Shown here piece after piece: positions 40,303 to 48,509 of a DNA stretch of 64,000 nt. The stretch lies in NCBI GenBank assembly GCA_903887485.1, contig CAISPV010000081.1, forward strand, positions 25,279 to 89,278. The letters run 5' to 3'. The DNA is from an uncultured Desulfobulbaceae bacterium (GTDB lineage: Bacteria; Desulfobacterota; Desulfobulbia; Desulfobulbales; Desulfocapsaceae). The first letter of the stretch is position 1. Every line of letters starts with the position of its first letter. A model generated the notes under the pieces. It had not been told where the DNA came from, did no database searches, and saw only the letters and a program-made list of their open reading frames with translations. The position numbers and the translations under genes are program-made.

Positions 40303-40702
40303 TTCCTTTCCGTTCTTCGTTGTACTTTTCGAGGAAGGAGAAGGTAGGTAATTTCACCGCAGACCATGGCCCTCTTGACGTTACCGTTATAAGAAACTCT
40401 CTGGCAGCAGAGTACAGCATGGACGAGCCAGTAGTATATAATAGTTTTCCAATATCAGGGAACAACGGGTCTACCTCAAAAAGACCTACAACAACCAAAT
40501 GAATTGTGTATTGCTGCTTTTTTTGATCATCTTCTGGGCTGGATTGTATTTCAACCGCCACCTGGTAAACATTAGTCTCATCGTTTACCGATATTGTTAC
40601 ATCTATCTTAAATTTTTCCGGGGGGATATCTCCAGATGAAGGATCAGCAACAACCTGAACAATCGGAAAGAAATAGTCGTTAAGCGAGAGCGGCGTATCC
40701 AT
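40292..40702 (-). CDS. SecB-like chaperone of a toxin-antitoxin-chaperone (TAC) module
   Basis: YQVAVEIQSSPEDDQKKQQYTIHLVVVGLFEVD...SSMLYSAAREFLITVTSRGPWSAVKLPTFSF resembles SecB core (xxYxGLFxL...L.P.AR..I......G....L.LP...F). Confidence 0.8.
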   Translation of the reverse strand: MDTPLSLNDYFFPIVQVVADPSSGDIPPEKFKIDVTISVNDETNVYQVAVEIQSSPEDDQKKQQYTIHLVVVGLFEVDPLFPDIGKLLYTTGSSMLYSAAREFLITVTSRGPWSAVKLPTFSFLEKYNEERKGSDE

Positions 40703-41231
40703 TATTTTTTGTCTCGTCGTGTCCTCTTGATGTATCTATTATGCTGTCATGATTAGATCCAATGTTTACCGACCAATCACCCTTGGTTATTGGTTTTCTT
40801 GTCGAGTGAACCAATTTAATAACCTTACCCCATGAGGTTGAAAGTTGTAGCCTTCCATCACCAGAATCTTTGAATTTCAGTACTGAGTTCTTGAAATAAA
40901 GGGTTCTCTTCCCAACGTTTATTGAGAAAATAAATCCCCTTTTTATCTTTGGGTTTTTGCTAAAAGCTTGCTTAGTAACCCCCAATATTTCCGCTGCCTC
41001 ATCAGCAGAAATAAGCTCCCCTGCTGGAAGTTTGCGGATTGCTTCCATCTCTTTTTTACGAACATACCTAATAACAGATTCGCTATCGGCTAGGGATAAG
41101 GTCCTGTCCCCACAAATGGAGCATTCCTCAAAGGAAACACAGGGGATAACTATCTCCCCGAGAATGACACTCTTAAAAGCGTAAAGACTTTCTTTTTCTA
41201 TTATTGGGCCGTTACACAATGCGCAATTCAT
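40680..41231 (-). CDS. MqsA-like antitoxin with N-terminal zinc-binding domain, HTH and C-terminal extension
   Basis: CALCNGPI...ECSICGDRTLSLAD...ISADEAAEILGVTKQAFSK; ATGA overlap with the toxin gene. Confidence 0.82.
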   Translation of the reverse strand: MNCALCNGPIIEKESLYAFKSVILGEIVIPCVSFEECSICGDRTLSLADSESVIRYVRKKEMEAIRKLPAGELISADEAAEILGVTKQAFSKNPKIKRGFIFSINVGKRTLYFKNSVLKFKDSGDGRLQLSTSWGKVIKLVHSTRKPITKGDWSVNIGSNHDSIIDTSRGHDETKNNGYAALA

Positions 41232-41566
41232 AACTCTAACCTCTTGAAGCTGCTGATTATTAGCTGTCCACTCATATTGTTAATGTATAGATGAATATAG
41301 ATGCTATTCCCTTCAAGTCCGTTCCTGACCTTATAATAATCCATCATGGTATTAGGAATTGTTTCGTGGGGATCAGTTTTATAGAAATGGTTTTTTTCTG
41401 GGGACACGGAATAGTCCCTGTCATTAAGGCCGAGAACGACCCGGTTCATCTCATCAGGTCCCCATATAAAGTCAACATGGGCTGAAATAAGAGCATTGTC
41501 ATTGAATCGACAGTGGTTTGCACGCACCAAGGCTTTTACGGAATTAAGACTATATGACGGTTTCAA
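41228..41566 (-). CDS. MqsR-like toxin (TTG start)
   Basis: SYSLNSVKALVRANHCRFNDNALISA...NRVVLGLNDRDYSVS...HETIPNTMMDYYKVR...IYIHLYINNMSGQLIISSFKRLEL matches the MqsR pattern. Confidence 0.82.
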   Translation of the reverse strand: MKPSYSLNSVKALVRANHCRFNDNALISAHVDFIWGPDEMNRVVLGLNDRDYSVSPEKNHFYKTDPHETIPNTMMDYYKVRNGLEGNSIYIHLYINNMSGQLIISSFKRLEL

Positions 41567-41583
41567 TCCATGTTCTCTTTTTT

Positions 41584-41614
41584 AATATATCGTTGCGGTT
41601 GACGTTTGTCAACC
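41584..41614 (-). promoter_or_regulatory. Sigma70-like promoter overlapped by perfect palindrome upstream of the TAC operon
   Basis: Minus strand GGTTGACAAACGTCAACC...TATATT: -35 TTGACA, 17-nt spacer, -10 TATATT; palindrome GGTTGAC-AAAC-GTCAACC. Confidence 0.8.
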
Positions 41615-41821
41615 AATGAAAATGATAGTTCATTGTTAAAGCCTGTAGCTCCTGATGGCGACATTCCCCCCTGCCCACAATCCGCAAGTCCCTATAGGTA
41701 CTATCTATTATGCCGAGTAAAGTTGCGTTTATTCAACGTCATGGTGGTACTTCTGTCAAAAAGCAAATAAAAAAAACCGCCTCAATGCAGTAAGAGAGGT
41801 GTGGTGGGAGATCTATCATTT

Positions 41822-42028
41822 TCAGCTCAGAAGCATCAAACTCGCCGCTGGCAACAGTAGCAGCACAACAATACCAAAGCAGCCACCCTTTCCACCCTTT
41901 CGTTCTCGATCCTGCTTCTCAAGCTTCTTGTAGATAATGAAATCAAGAGCATCGTCCTTGTCAAATATGTTGTCGTTTCCGTCATCATACATAGAACGTC
42001 CCTGCTGTGTTGATTTCCTCACGGCCAT
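41822..42028 (-). CDS. Small hypothetical protein with C-terminal hydrophobic segment
   Basis: 68 aa, acidic N-terminus then CFGIVVLLLLPAASLMLLS; follows the YgjP-like gene at 24 nt. Confidence 0.55.
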   Translation of the reverse strand: MAVRKSTQQGRSMYDDGNDNIFDKDDALDFIIYKKLEKQDRERKGGKGGCFGIVVLLLLPAASLMLLS

Positions 42029-42051
42029 CAGCTGCCACTCGCTTAGGCTTA

Positions 42052-42780
42052 TTAGTAATTCCAGCTTTCATGTCCCAATGGACCTTGTTTGAGCTCTTCG
42101 CGATAAGTCCGCCACTGCGACATGAACTGATCCATTAACTCCATAAACCGGTCATTATGGTGCCTCTCCAGCAGATGCACCATTTCATGCACAACAATAT
42201 ACTCCAAGCACCGTACCGGCTTCTTGGCCAGCTCCAGATTCAACCAGATCCGCCCTGCCTCAATATTGCAGGTGCCCCACTTGGTTTTCATCTTCTTGAT
42301 ACCCCAGTCAGCGACCTGAACATTAAGGATAGGCTGCCACTTCTCCAGCAAGGGCGGGATCAGCGCCTTGAGTTGCTCACGATGCCAGCGTAACAAGATG
42401 GTTTCCCGCTGTTCGGAGCTGGTACCGGGACGCACGAACAGATCGAGGCTGGCGATACCGCACACGGCGACCCTGGCCGGGGCATCGTACTCATGCACAC
42501 GCAGGCGATACCGCTTTCCAAGGAAGTAGTGACTCTCGCCATTCACCATCTCACGGCGTGACTGGCGCGGTTGTTCCGCGAATTTGGCCTTCTGTCGCTT
42601 GATCCACCCTAACTTGTCGATCACCGCCAGGCGCACAGCCTCGTCGCTCACCGTCAGCGGGGCGGCCACTCGTACCCGACCATGTGGAGGATAGACGCCC
42701 AGGTGCAGGTTTTTGATATCCTTACGGACCACTTCCACCTTGAGACCGCTGATCGTGATGCGATGCGTCTCAATAGTCAT
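42052..42780 (-). CDS. YgjP-like (DUF45/M48-type) metallopeptidase
   Basis: WLNLELAKKPVRCLEYIVVHEMVHLLERHHNDRF zinc-peptidase motif; start overlaps hsdR end. Confidence 0.9.
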   Translation of the reverse strand: MTIETHRITISGLKVEVVRKDIKNLHLGVYPPHGRVRVAAPLTVSDEAVRLAVIDKLGWIKRQKAKFAEQPRQSRREMVNGESHYFLGKRYRLRVHEYDAPARVAVCGIASLDLFVRPGTSSEQRETILLRWHREQLKALIPPLLEKWQPILNVQVADWGIKKMKTKWGTCNIEAGRIWLNLELAKKPVRCLEYIVVHEMVHLLERHHNDRFMELMDQFMSQWRTYREELKQGPLGHESWNY

Positions 42781-45700
42781 TTTGGTTCTTTGCCAGTTCG
42801 AGGATTCGTTCCACCAGTGCTTCATCCTCTTCTGTACATGTGGTCGTGAAGAGGAATTCTGTTACGTTAGTCTGACATCCCATCTCGCCAGTCATAATGG
42901 TTGGCATCTCACGACCAGCAAGCAGCACTGGCCTGATGGCAAGCCGCACCTTCTGTGTTTTCATGGTGTTGGTTTTCCAACCATCTTGAAGGCTACCCAT
43001 GATCGCCGCATCCACCGTAAGCGCCAGGGTCTCGTTCTTTCCAAGATTATTGTAAAGCGCCCGCTGCGCCGCCATCTTCACGCCTGGTGGATAGCCAGGA
43101 TCACCTCCCGGCATCGTTGCATCCTTAGTCAGCTTGGCGATCTTCTCCAGATACTCCTTGTAACTCACCACACCCTTGCGCCGCAGTTCAATCAGCGCAT
43201 CCAGCAACTTGGACATCTTTTCGTAATAGGCCGGATCAACTGGCGACTCGTTGATGATGAGCTTGCGGACATTGTTCTCGATGGTTTCGGCCACCGCCTC
43301 ATCGGTCTTCATAATTCCTTTGAGTTTCGCATCCGCCGCTTCCGGGCCACGTTCGACGATCAACTGAACCAGACTCATGTCGTCGAAGGTAGAAATCTTT
43401 TCGCTCTCCTCGGCGCGGATGTAGGTGTCGATCAAGTGGCGCATGGCTGGCTCGTAAGCCTTGAGGTCGATGTAGTCACCGCTGGCCAGCCGCACCTCAT
43501 CACGTACCTTGGTGTAGTGATCCACCTCGGCCTTGATCTTCTCGATCTCGTCCGACTTGTAGCCCGCTTCGGCCAGCTCATTAGCGATGCTTGCGTAGGC
43601 GCGTAGCAGGGCAGCCATAAACTTGTACAGCTTCAGCCGTTTCGGCTCGTTGTCCTTGAGCTGATCGGCGTTGCCCGAATCCTTGGCGCAGAAATAATGC
43701 AGGTAGGCTACCGAATCCCACGGGGCTTCCACCGGCTCGCATAGCGCCTTGACCGTCTCGCGGGCATCTTCCAAATCCTCCCGCGCCTTGACCAGCCGGT
43801 TTTCCAGCAGCCCAGCCACGTCTTCCTTGTCATAGCCGTCCAGTGCGCCACTGGTGTAGTCCCCCACTGCGCCTTCCAGACTCTTGAACAGATCCTTATA
43901 GTCGATGATGTAGCCGTATTCCTTGTCATCGCCATCCAACCGATTGACGCGGCAGATAGCCTGAAAGAGCCCGTGATCGCGCATCTCCTTGTCGATGTAG
44001 AGATAGGTGGCCGAAGGGGCATCAAAGCCGGTAAGCAGCTTGTCCACCACGATCAGCAACTTCATCTGCCCCGGCTCGTCGATGAATTTCTTCTTCACCT
44101 TCTGCTCGAACTTCTCCACTTTTTTAATAGCATTCTCCGCCGGTTCATTGAACCAGTCGGCCAGCATCTGGGCATAGACGCCGTATTTGAGTAACTTGTC
44201 GGTAATACCCTCGCCAGTCGTCTCGCCCTTCGTATCGGCAACACTGGGCGCGTAACTGGTGACGATGGCGCACTTACCCTTCAGTTCACTCTTGGCAAAC
44301 AGCTCATAGAATTTACACGCCTCGTAAATACTGCCCGCCACCAGCATCGCATTACCGTGGCCGTCCATCAAGCGCGGCTTGGTGCTCATGTCCATCAGGA
44401 TGTCGGCAACGATCTTCTCCAGCCTATCCTGACTGGACAGTACCCGCTGCATCGTTCCCCACTTCTGCTTGAGCTGCGCCTTGGCCAGGTCGTTCAGTTC
44501 CTTGGTCTTGGCCTCGAACCACTTGTCGATCTTGTCCTTGTTGGTCAGCGTCTGGTCGATATCTCGCGCCTCGTAGCGCAAATCCAGCACCACGCCCTCG
44601 CGCACCGCCTGGTCGAACTTATAGGTGTGGATGTAGCAGCCAAAGACGTCAATACTCTTCTGCTTGTCCGCTTTCAACAGCGGCGTACCGGTGAAACCGA
44701 AAAACAGCGCATTGGGCAGCAGCGCCTTCATCGCTTTGTGCAGGTCTCCGCTCTGGGTACGGTGGCACTCATCCACAAACACATGAATGTCGCCCTTGGC
44801 CTTGAAATCCGGTGGCAGCTTCTGAATGGCTTCGATGAACGCCTTGGTTCCCTCGTCACCATCCGCTTCGCCATTCCCATTGCTGCCAAATTTATGCACC
44901 AGGGAGCACAGCAATGATTCCGTGGTGCCGTTCAACTTGCCTATCAGGTCGTCACCGCTGGTGGTGCGACAAATCTGCTCATTGACGCCGAGAAACACCT
45001 TCTCAATCTGCTCGTCCAGCTCGGTGCGGTCGGTGATGATCAGTACCCGCGCACCCTCCCGGTTCTCCCGTATCCACTTGGCCAGCCACACCATAGTCAG
45101 CGACTTGCCACTGCCCTGAGTGTGCCAGATGATACCGCCCTCACGACGACGGACAAAATCCTGCGCCGCCTTGACGCCAAAATACTGGTTCTGGCGACAC
45201 AGCTTCTTAGTGCCAGCATCGAATACCACGAAGTCATGGATCAACTCCAGCAACCGTGACTTGGTGCACACCTGCAACAGGTGGCGGTCCAACAGGTTTG
45301 GCTCACCGACGTAAGGCCCACTGTCTTCCACCCACCGCAGGTAATACTTTTCCGATGTCTGAATGGTGGCGTAGCGCAGCCCTTCGGTGTCATTGCCCGC
45401 CATCACCCACTGCATGGTCGAGAAAAAGGGCTGGATGAATTCCATCTTCTGGTTGTCCAGATTCTGGCGAATGCCCTCGGCCACCGACACGGTGGATCGC
45501 TTCAACTCCAGCACCCCCAGCGCGATGCCGTTGATGTAGATCACCACATCCGGACGCTTGGTGCTGGCCTTGACATCTACACCCTTGACCGTGACTTCTT
45601 CGGCTATGGCAAAGTGGTTGTTCTCCGGGTGCTTCCAGTCAATCAGCCAGACCGTGACCTTTTTTTCGCCCGCGCCGGACTGCACCTTGACGCCATAACG

Positions 45701-45967
45701 CAGCTTGACATAAACCTCCTTGTTGCGGTCGTAGATACTCTTACTGGTATCCGTCGCCACCCTGTTCAGCTCATGCAGCGCTCGGGTGATAAGCGTCTCG
45801 CTCACGCCCTGCTTTGTCAACCAGTCGCACAGCAGGGTCACCTCGATATTGCGGTTGTCGAGGTCAGTCATGTCGCCGAGGTAGTCGTAGTTGAGCCGCT
45901 TGCGGAACAACTCAACGACGCGGGCTTGAGTCTGTCGCTCTCTCTGGCCGATATTAGATGTTTGCAT
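42770..45967 (-). CDS. hsdR: Type I restriction endonuclease subunit R
   Basis: PDVVIYINGIALGVLELK, GGIIWHTQGSGKSLTMVWLAKWI, VDECHRTQSGDLH, FGFTGTPLL. Confidence 0.96.
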   Translation of the reverse strand: MQTSNIGQRERQTQARVVELFRKRLNYDYLGDMTDLDNRNIEVTLLCDWLTKQGVSETLITRALHELNRVATDTSKSIYDRNKEVYVKLRYGVKVQSGAGEKKVTVWLIDWKHPENNHFAIAEEVTVKGVDVKASTKRPDVVIYINGIALGVLELKRSTVSVAEGIRQNLDNQKMEFIQPFFSTMQWVMAGNDTEGLRYATIQTSEKYYLRWVEDSGPYVGEPNLLDRHLLQVCTKSRLLELIHDFVVFDAGTKKLCRQNQYFGVKAAQDFVRRREGGIIWHTQGSGKSLTMVWLAKWIRENREGARVLIITDRTELDEQIEKVFLGVNEQICRTTSGDDLIGKLNGTTESLLCSLVHKFGSNGNGEADGDEGTKAFIEAIQKLPPDFKAKGDIHVFVDECHRTQSGDLHKAMKALLPNALFFGFTGTPLLKADKQKSIDVFGCYIHTYKFDQAVREGVVLDLRYEARDIDQTLTNKDKIDKWFEAKTKELNDLAKAQLKQKWGTMQRVLSSQDRLEKIVADILMDMSTKPRLMDGHGNAMLVAGSIYEACKFYELFAKSELKGKCAIVTSYAPSVADTKGETTGEGITDKLLKYGVYAQMLADWFNEPAENAIKKVEKFEQKVKKKFIDEPGQMKLLIVVDKLLTGFDAPSATYLYIDKEMRDHGLFQAICRVNRLDGDDKEYGYIIDYKDLFKSLEGAVGDYTSGALDGYDKEDVAGLLENRLVKAREDLEDARETVKALCEPVEAPWDSVAYLHYFCAKDSGNADQLKDNEPKRLKLYKFMAALLRAYASIANELAEAGYKSDEIEKIKAEVDHYTKVRDEVRLASGDYIDLKAYEPAMRHLIDTYIRAEESEKISTFDDMSLVQLIVERGPEAADAKLKGIMKTDEAVAETIENNVRKLIINESPVDPAYYEKMSKLLDALIELRRKGVVSYKEYLEKIAKLTKDATMPGGDPGYPPGVKMAAQRALYNNLGKNETLALTVDAAIMGSLQDGWKTNTMKTQKVRLAIRPVLLAGREMPTIMTGEMGCQTNVTEFLFTTTCTEEDEALVERILELAKNQNDY

Positions 45968-45985
45968 GTTCTTGTTTGTCCGTTG

Positions 45986-47110
45986 TTATTTGAACAACTG
46001 AAAGTAGTCGTCAAAGAGATACATCTTGCCCCGTTTGCCGCCGGTAATCTCTTTCAGGATGCCGAATTGCTCCAGGTCTGCAATCAGTTTGTAGGCTGAG
46101 GCCGGAGAAATGCCCGCCACCTCTCCGACCTTGGCGGCGTCTATCATCGGTCGTTGATACAGGTAATTGACGATTTTCTGGGCGTTTGCTGTTCTACTGC
46201 CAAGGGTTTGGATCTGTGCCTCTACCTGTTTTTGCAGTTTGAGAATATTATCAAAGGTAGCTATGCCGCTTTTAGCGGTTTCGATAATGCCCACCAGAAA
46301 AAACTTGAACCATTGCAACAAATCGTTTTTTTCCCGCACTCGCATCAGATTGTCATAATAATGGCTGCGGTTGCGCTCGAAGAAATCAGACATATACAAC
46401 ACCGGTTGCTTCAGCATTCCTTTGCTGATCAGATACAGGGTAATCAGCAGGCGCCCCACCCGGCCATTGCCATCAAGAAAGGGATGGATGGTCTCAAACT
46501 GATAATGCACCAGGGCAATCTTTAACAGCTCGGGGAAATAGAGGGTGTCGTTATGCAAAAACTGCTCAATATCGCCGATGAGCTCAGCAATGGAGGTGTG
46601 GACCGGCGGCACGAAGACCGCATCGTTGATCGTGGCCCCGCCAATCCAGTTCTGGCTGTGCCTGAAGTCACCAGGTTGCTTGTGAGTGCCGCGCACGCCT
46701 TGCATCAAGGTCTTGTGAGTCTCCCGGATCAATCGCGCCGAAAAGGGCAAAGCCTGCAAGTTGGCAATCGCCTCATTCATGGCCGCCACATAGTTCTGCA
46801 CCTCTTCCCAGTCGTCCCTTTTATCCAGGGCCACATCCTCCTTTTCCAGCAGGGCCTCTTCCATGTTGGTCTGAGTGCCCTCAATCCTGCTGGATTGGGT
46901 GGCCTCCTTCAACACATGCATCTTGATGAACAGGTCGATATTGGGGATGTAGTCCGAATACATATCCAGCCGTCCCAGCTCTCGATCCGCCTGACCCAGC
47001 AAGTGAATCAGCTCCATGTTGTCAAGCTGCCAAGCGCGATTGATCGGAGTGGGCTGAAAGCTCTTGTAATGCCCTTGCTGGACATAATGGCCGGATTGAA
47101 AATTTTTCAT
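45986..47110 (-). CDS. Fic family protein with C-terminal winged-HTH
   Basis: IHPFLDGNGRVGRLLI Fic motif; C-terminal DAAKVGEVAGISPASAYKLIADLEQFGILKE. Confidence 0.93.
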   Translation of the reverse strand: MKNFQSGHYVQQGHYKSFQPTPINRAWQLDNMELIHLLGQADRELGRLDMYSDYIPNIDLFIKMHVLKEATQSSRIEGTQTNMEEALLEKEDVALDKRDDWEEVQNYVAAMNEAIANLQALPFSARLIRETHKTLMQGVRGTHKQPGDFRHSQNWIGGATINDAVFVPPVHTSIAELIGDIEQFLHNDTLYFPELLKIALVHYQFETIHPFLDGNGRVGRLLITLYLISKGMLKQPVLYMSDFFERNRSHYYDNLMRVREKNDLLQWFKFFLVGIIETAKSGIATFDNILKLQKQVEAQIQTLGSRTANAQKIVNYLYQRPMIDAAKVGEVAGISPASAYKLIADLEQFGILKEITGGKRGKMYLFDDYFQLFK

Positions 47111-47149
47111 CGGAATGGACTCATCGTGAAAGTAAAATAAGCAGGACCT

Positions 47150-47205
47150 CTATTTTAGATTTCTCATAAAAACTAAAATAGAGCGAGGCGGTATTTTAGT
47201 TTTTG
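47150..47205. promoter_or_regulatory. Candidate operator upstream of fic: inverted/direct repeats of TATTTTAGTTTTT
   Basis: CTATTTTAG (47150), AAAAACTAAAATA (47168-47180), TATTTTAGTTTTT (47192-47204). Confidence 0.6.
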
Positions 47206-47321
47206 CACAGGTGATCAAGAAACATTGACGGCAAGCAGCTATCCTGTGGTCTGTTCTCAGGTTCATTGATAGAGAGTTATACTGTCGTATACACCAAAGT
47301 CCGTATAACTTCCCATCCATC

Positions 47322-48509
47322 TCATACCAACCGAATCCTTCCGGTCAGCAGTTCCTGCATCATGCCCTGCTTGAGGGCGCGGGTCTTGTCACGGCGGGCT
47401 TCCAGGGTGGCCAACTCGGTGTCCATGTCGGAGAGAACGGTGGCGATGGCGGCTTGTTCTAAAAATGAAGGTGAGCCGATTTCGAGCGGCATCAAGTCAA
47501 CTGCATGAATGTGGGGTTGTGCCCCACCAGTCTGTGCCTTGTAAATTGCCGCCTGCTTCAACTGTAATTGGAAGTAGATAAACTCGATTGAGTATTCTTT
47601 GCCTTCGCTAATGGTGGAGCAATCCGAGGCGAAGATAGGCATATTAAAGAACGCGACATAGCCTGCACTTGCTCCAGACGCACTCACGGTGATCGTTTTG
47701 CCCGCACGATTAGGCATATTGTGAAAATAAGCAGGCTTCTTGCCGCCAGCAATTACCGGGACCTCTCCACAGATCGCATCGTTTTCCGTGATTAGCTGCC
47801 CCTTTCTGATCGCGACCATATCCCCCAGCCGCTTCACCTCCCACTCCCCGCTAAACCCCGGCAGGCGGGTCTGGCCGGTGAGGAGTTGCTGCATGGCAGC
47901 CTGTTTGAGGTCGCGCTTCTTGGCGATGAACTGGTCGAGCTTGGCAAGCAGTCCATCTACATCCGACAGCGCAGCGGCGATGGCGCATTGCTCGGGCGAC
48001 GGAGGCAACCGAATGGCAATCTCCAGCAGCTTCTCAGGTGAAGTATGCTTTACCTTCGTTCCGGCAGCGGTCTCTCGAACCTTTGCCCGGTAGCTCGGCG
48101 AATTAAAAACGTTGACCAAATAGTTCAGTTCGATTTCGGACGAGAGAATCTTCACTCTACCAAGTCGTTGGTTGTGAAGATAGCCATGCTCCTTTGGAAT
48201 TACCGCTGCGCTTCCAAGCAATCCGTCCGCTTGTTCGGTCATGGCAACAATTACGTCGCCGGGTTGGAGAACGTACTCGCTGGGAACGGGGCCAATGTAA
48301 TATTTCTGTTTCTCGCCAATGTCTCGGAATCCTCCCACTTCATAGAAGTGGCCAGGTGTTGTCAGGCGAAAAGGACCATAGCTTGCGAAGTGCTGGCTTG
48401 CAAAAGCAAAGCCGTGCGCAATGCCAATCTTTCCTTTTAAAGGAGTTGCTTCCCAATCCTCCGGGATGACACCCGCCTCAGTCTGCTTGTACCCCGGCCT
48501 CACTTCCAT
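47322..48509 (-). CDS. hsdS: Type I restriction-modification specificity subunit S
   Basis: GYKQTEAGVIPEDWEATPL, two TRD plus conserved coiled regions (LPPSPEQCAIAAALSDVDGLLAKLDQFIAKKRDLKQAAMQQLLTG; QAAIATVLSDMDTELATLEARRDKTRALKQGMMQELLTG). Confidence 0.95.
   Translation of the reverse strand: MEVRPGYKQTEAGVIPEDWEATPLKGKIGIAHGFAFASQHFASYGPFRLTTPGHFYEVGGFRDIGEKQKYYIGPVPSEYVLQPGDVIVAMTEQADGLLGSAAVIPKEHGYLHNQRLGRVKILSSEIELNYLVNVFNSPSYRAKVRETAAGTKVKHTSPEKLLEIAIRLPPSPEQCAIAAALSDVDGLLAKLDQFIAKKRDLKQAAMQQLLTGQTRLPGFSGEWEVKRLGDMVAIRKGQLITENDAICGEVPVIAGGKKPAYFHNMPNRAGKTITVSASGASAGYVAFFNMPIFASDCSTISEGKEYSIEFIYFQLQLKQAAIYKAQTGGAQPHIHAVDLMPLEIGSPSFLEQAAIATVLSDMDTELATLEARRDKTRALKQGMMQELLTGRIRLV

Noticed and set aside
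42713-46099. Several 200-300 aa plus-strand ORFs opposite hsdR
   Set aside because: Shadow ORFs of hsdR with no domain signature.
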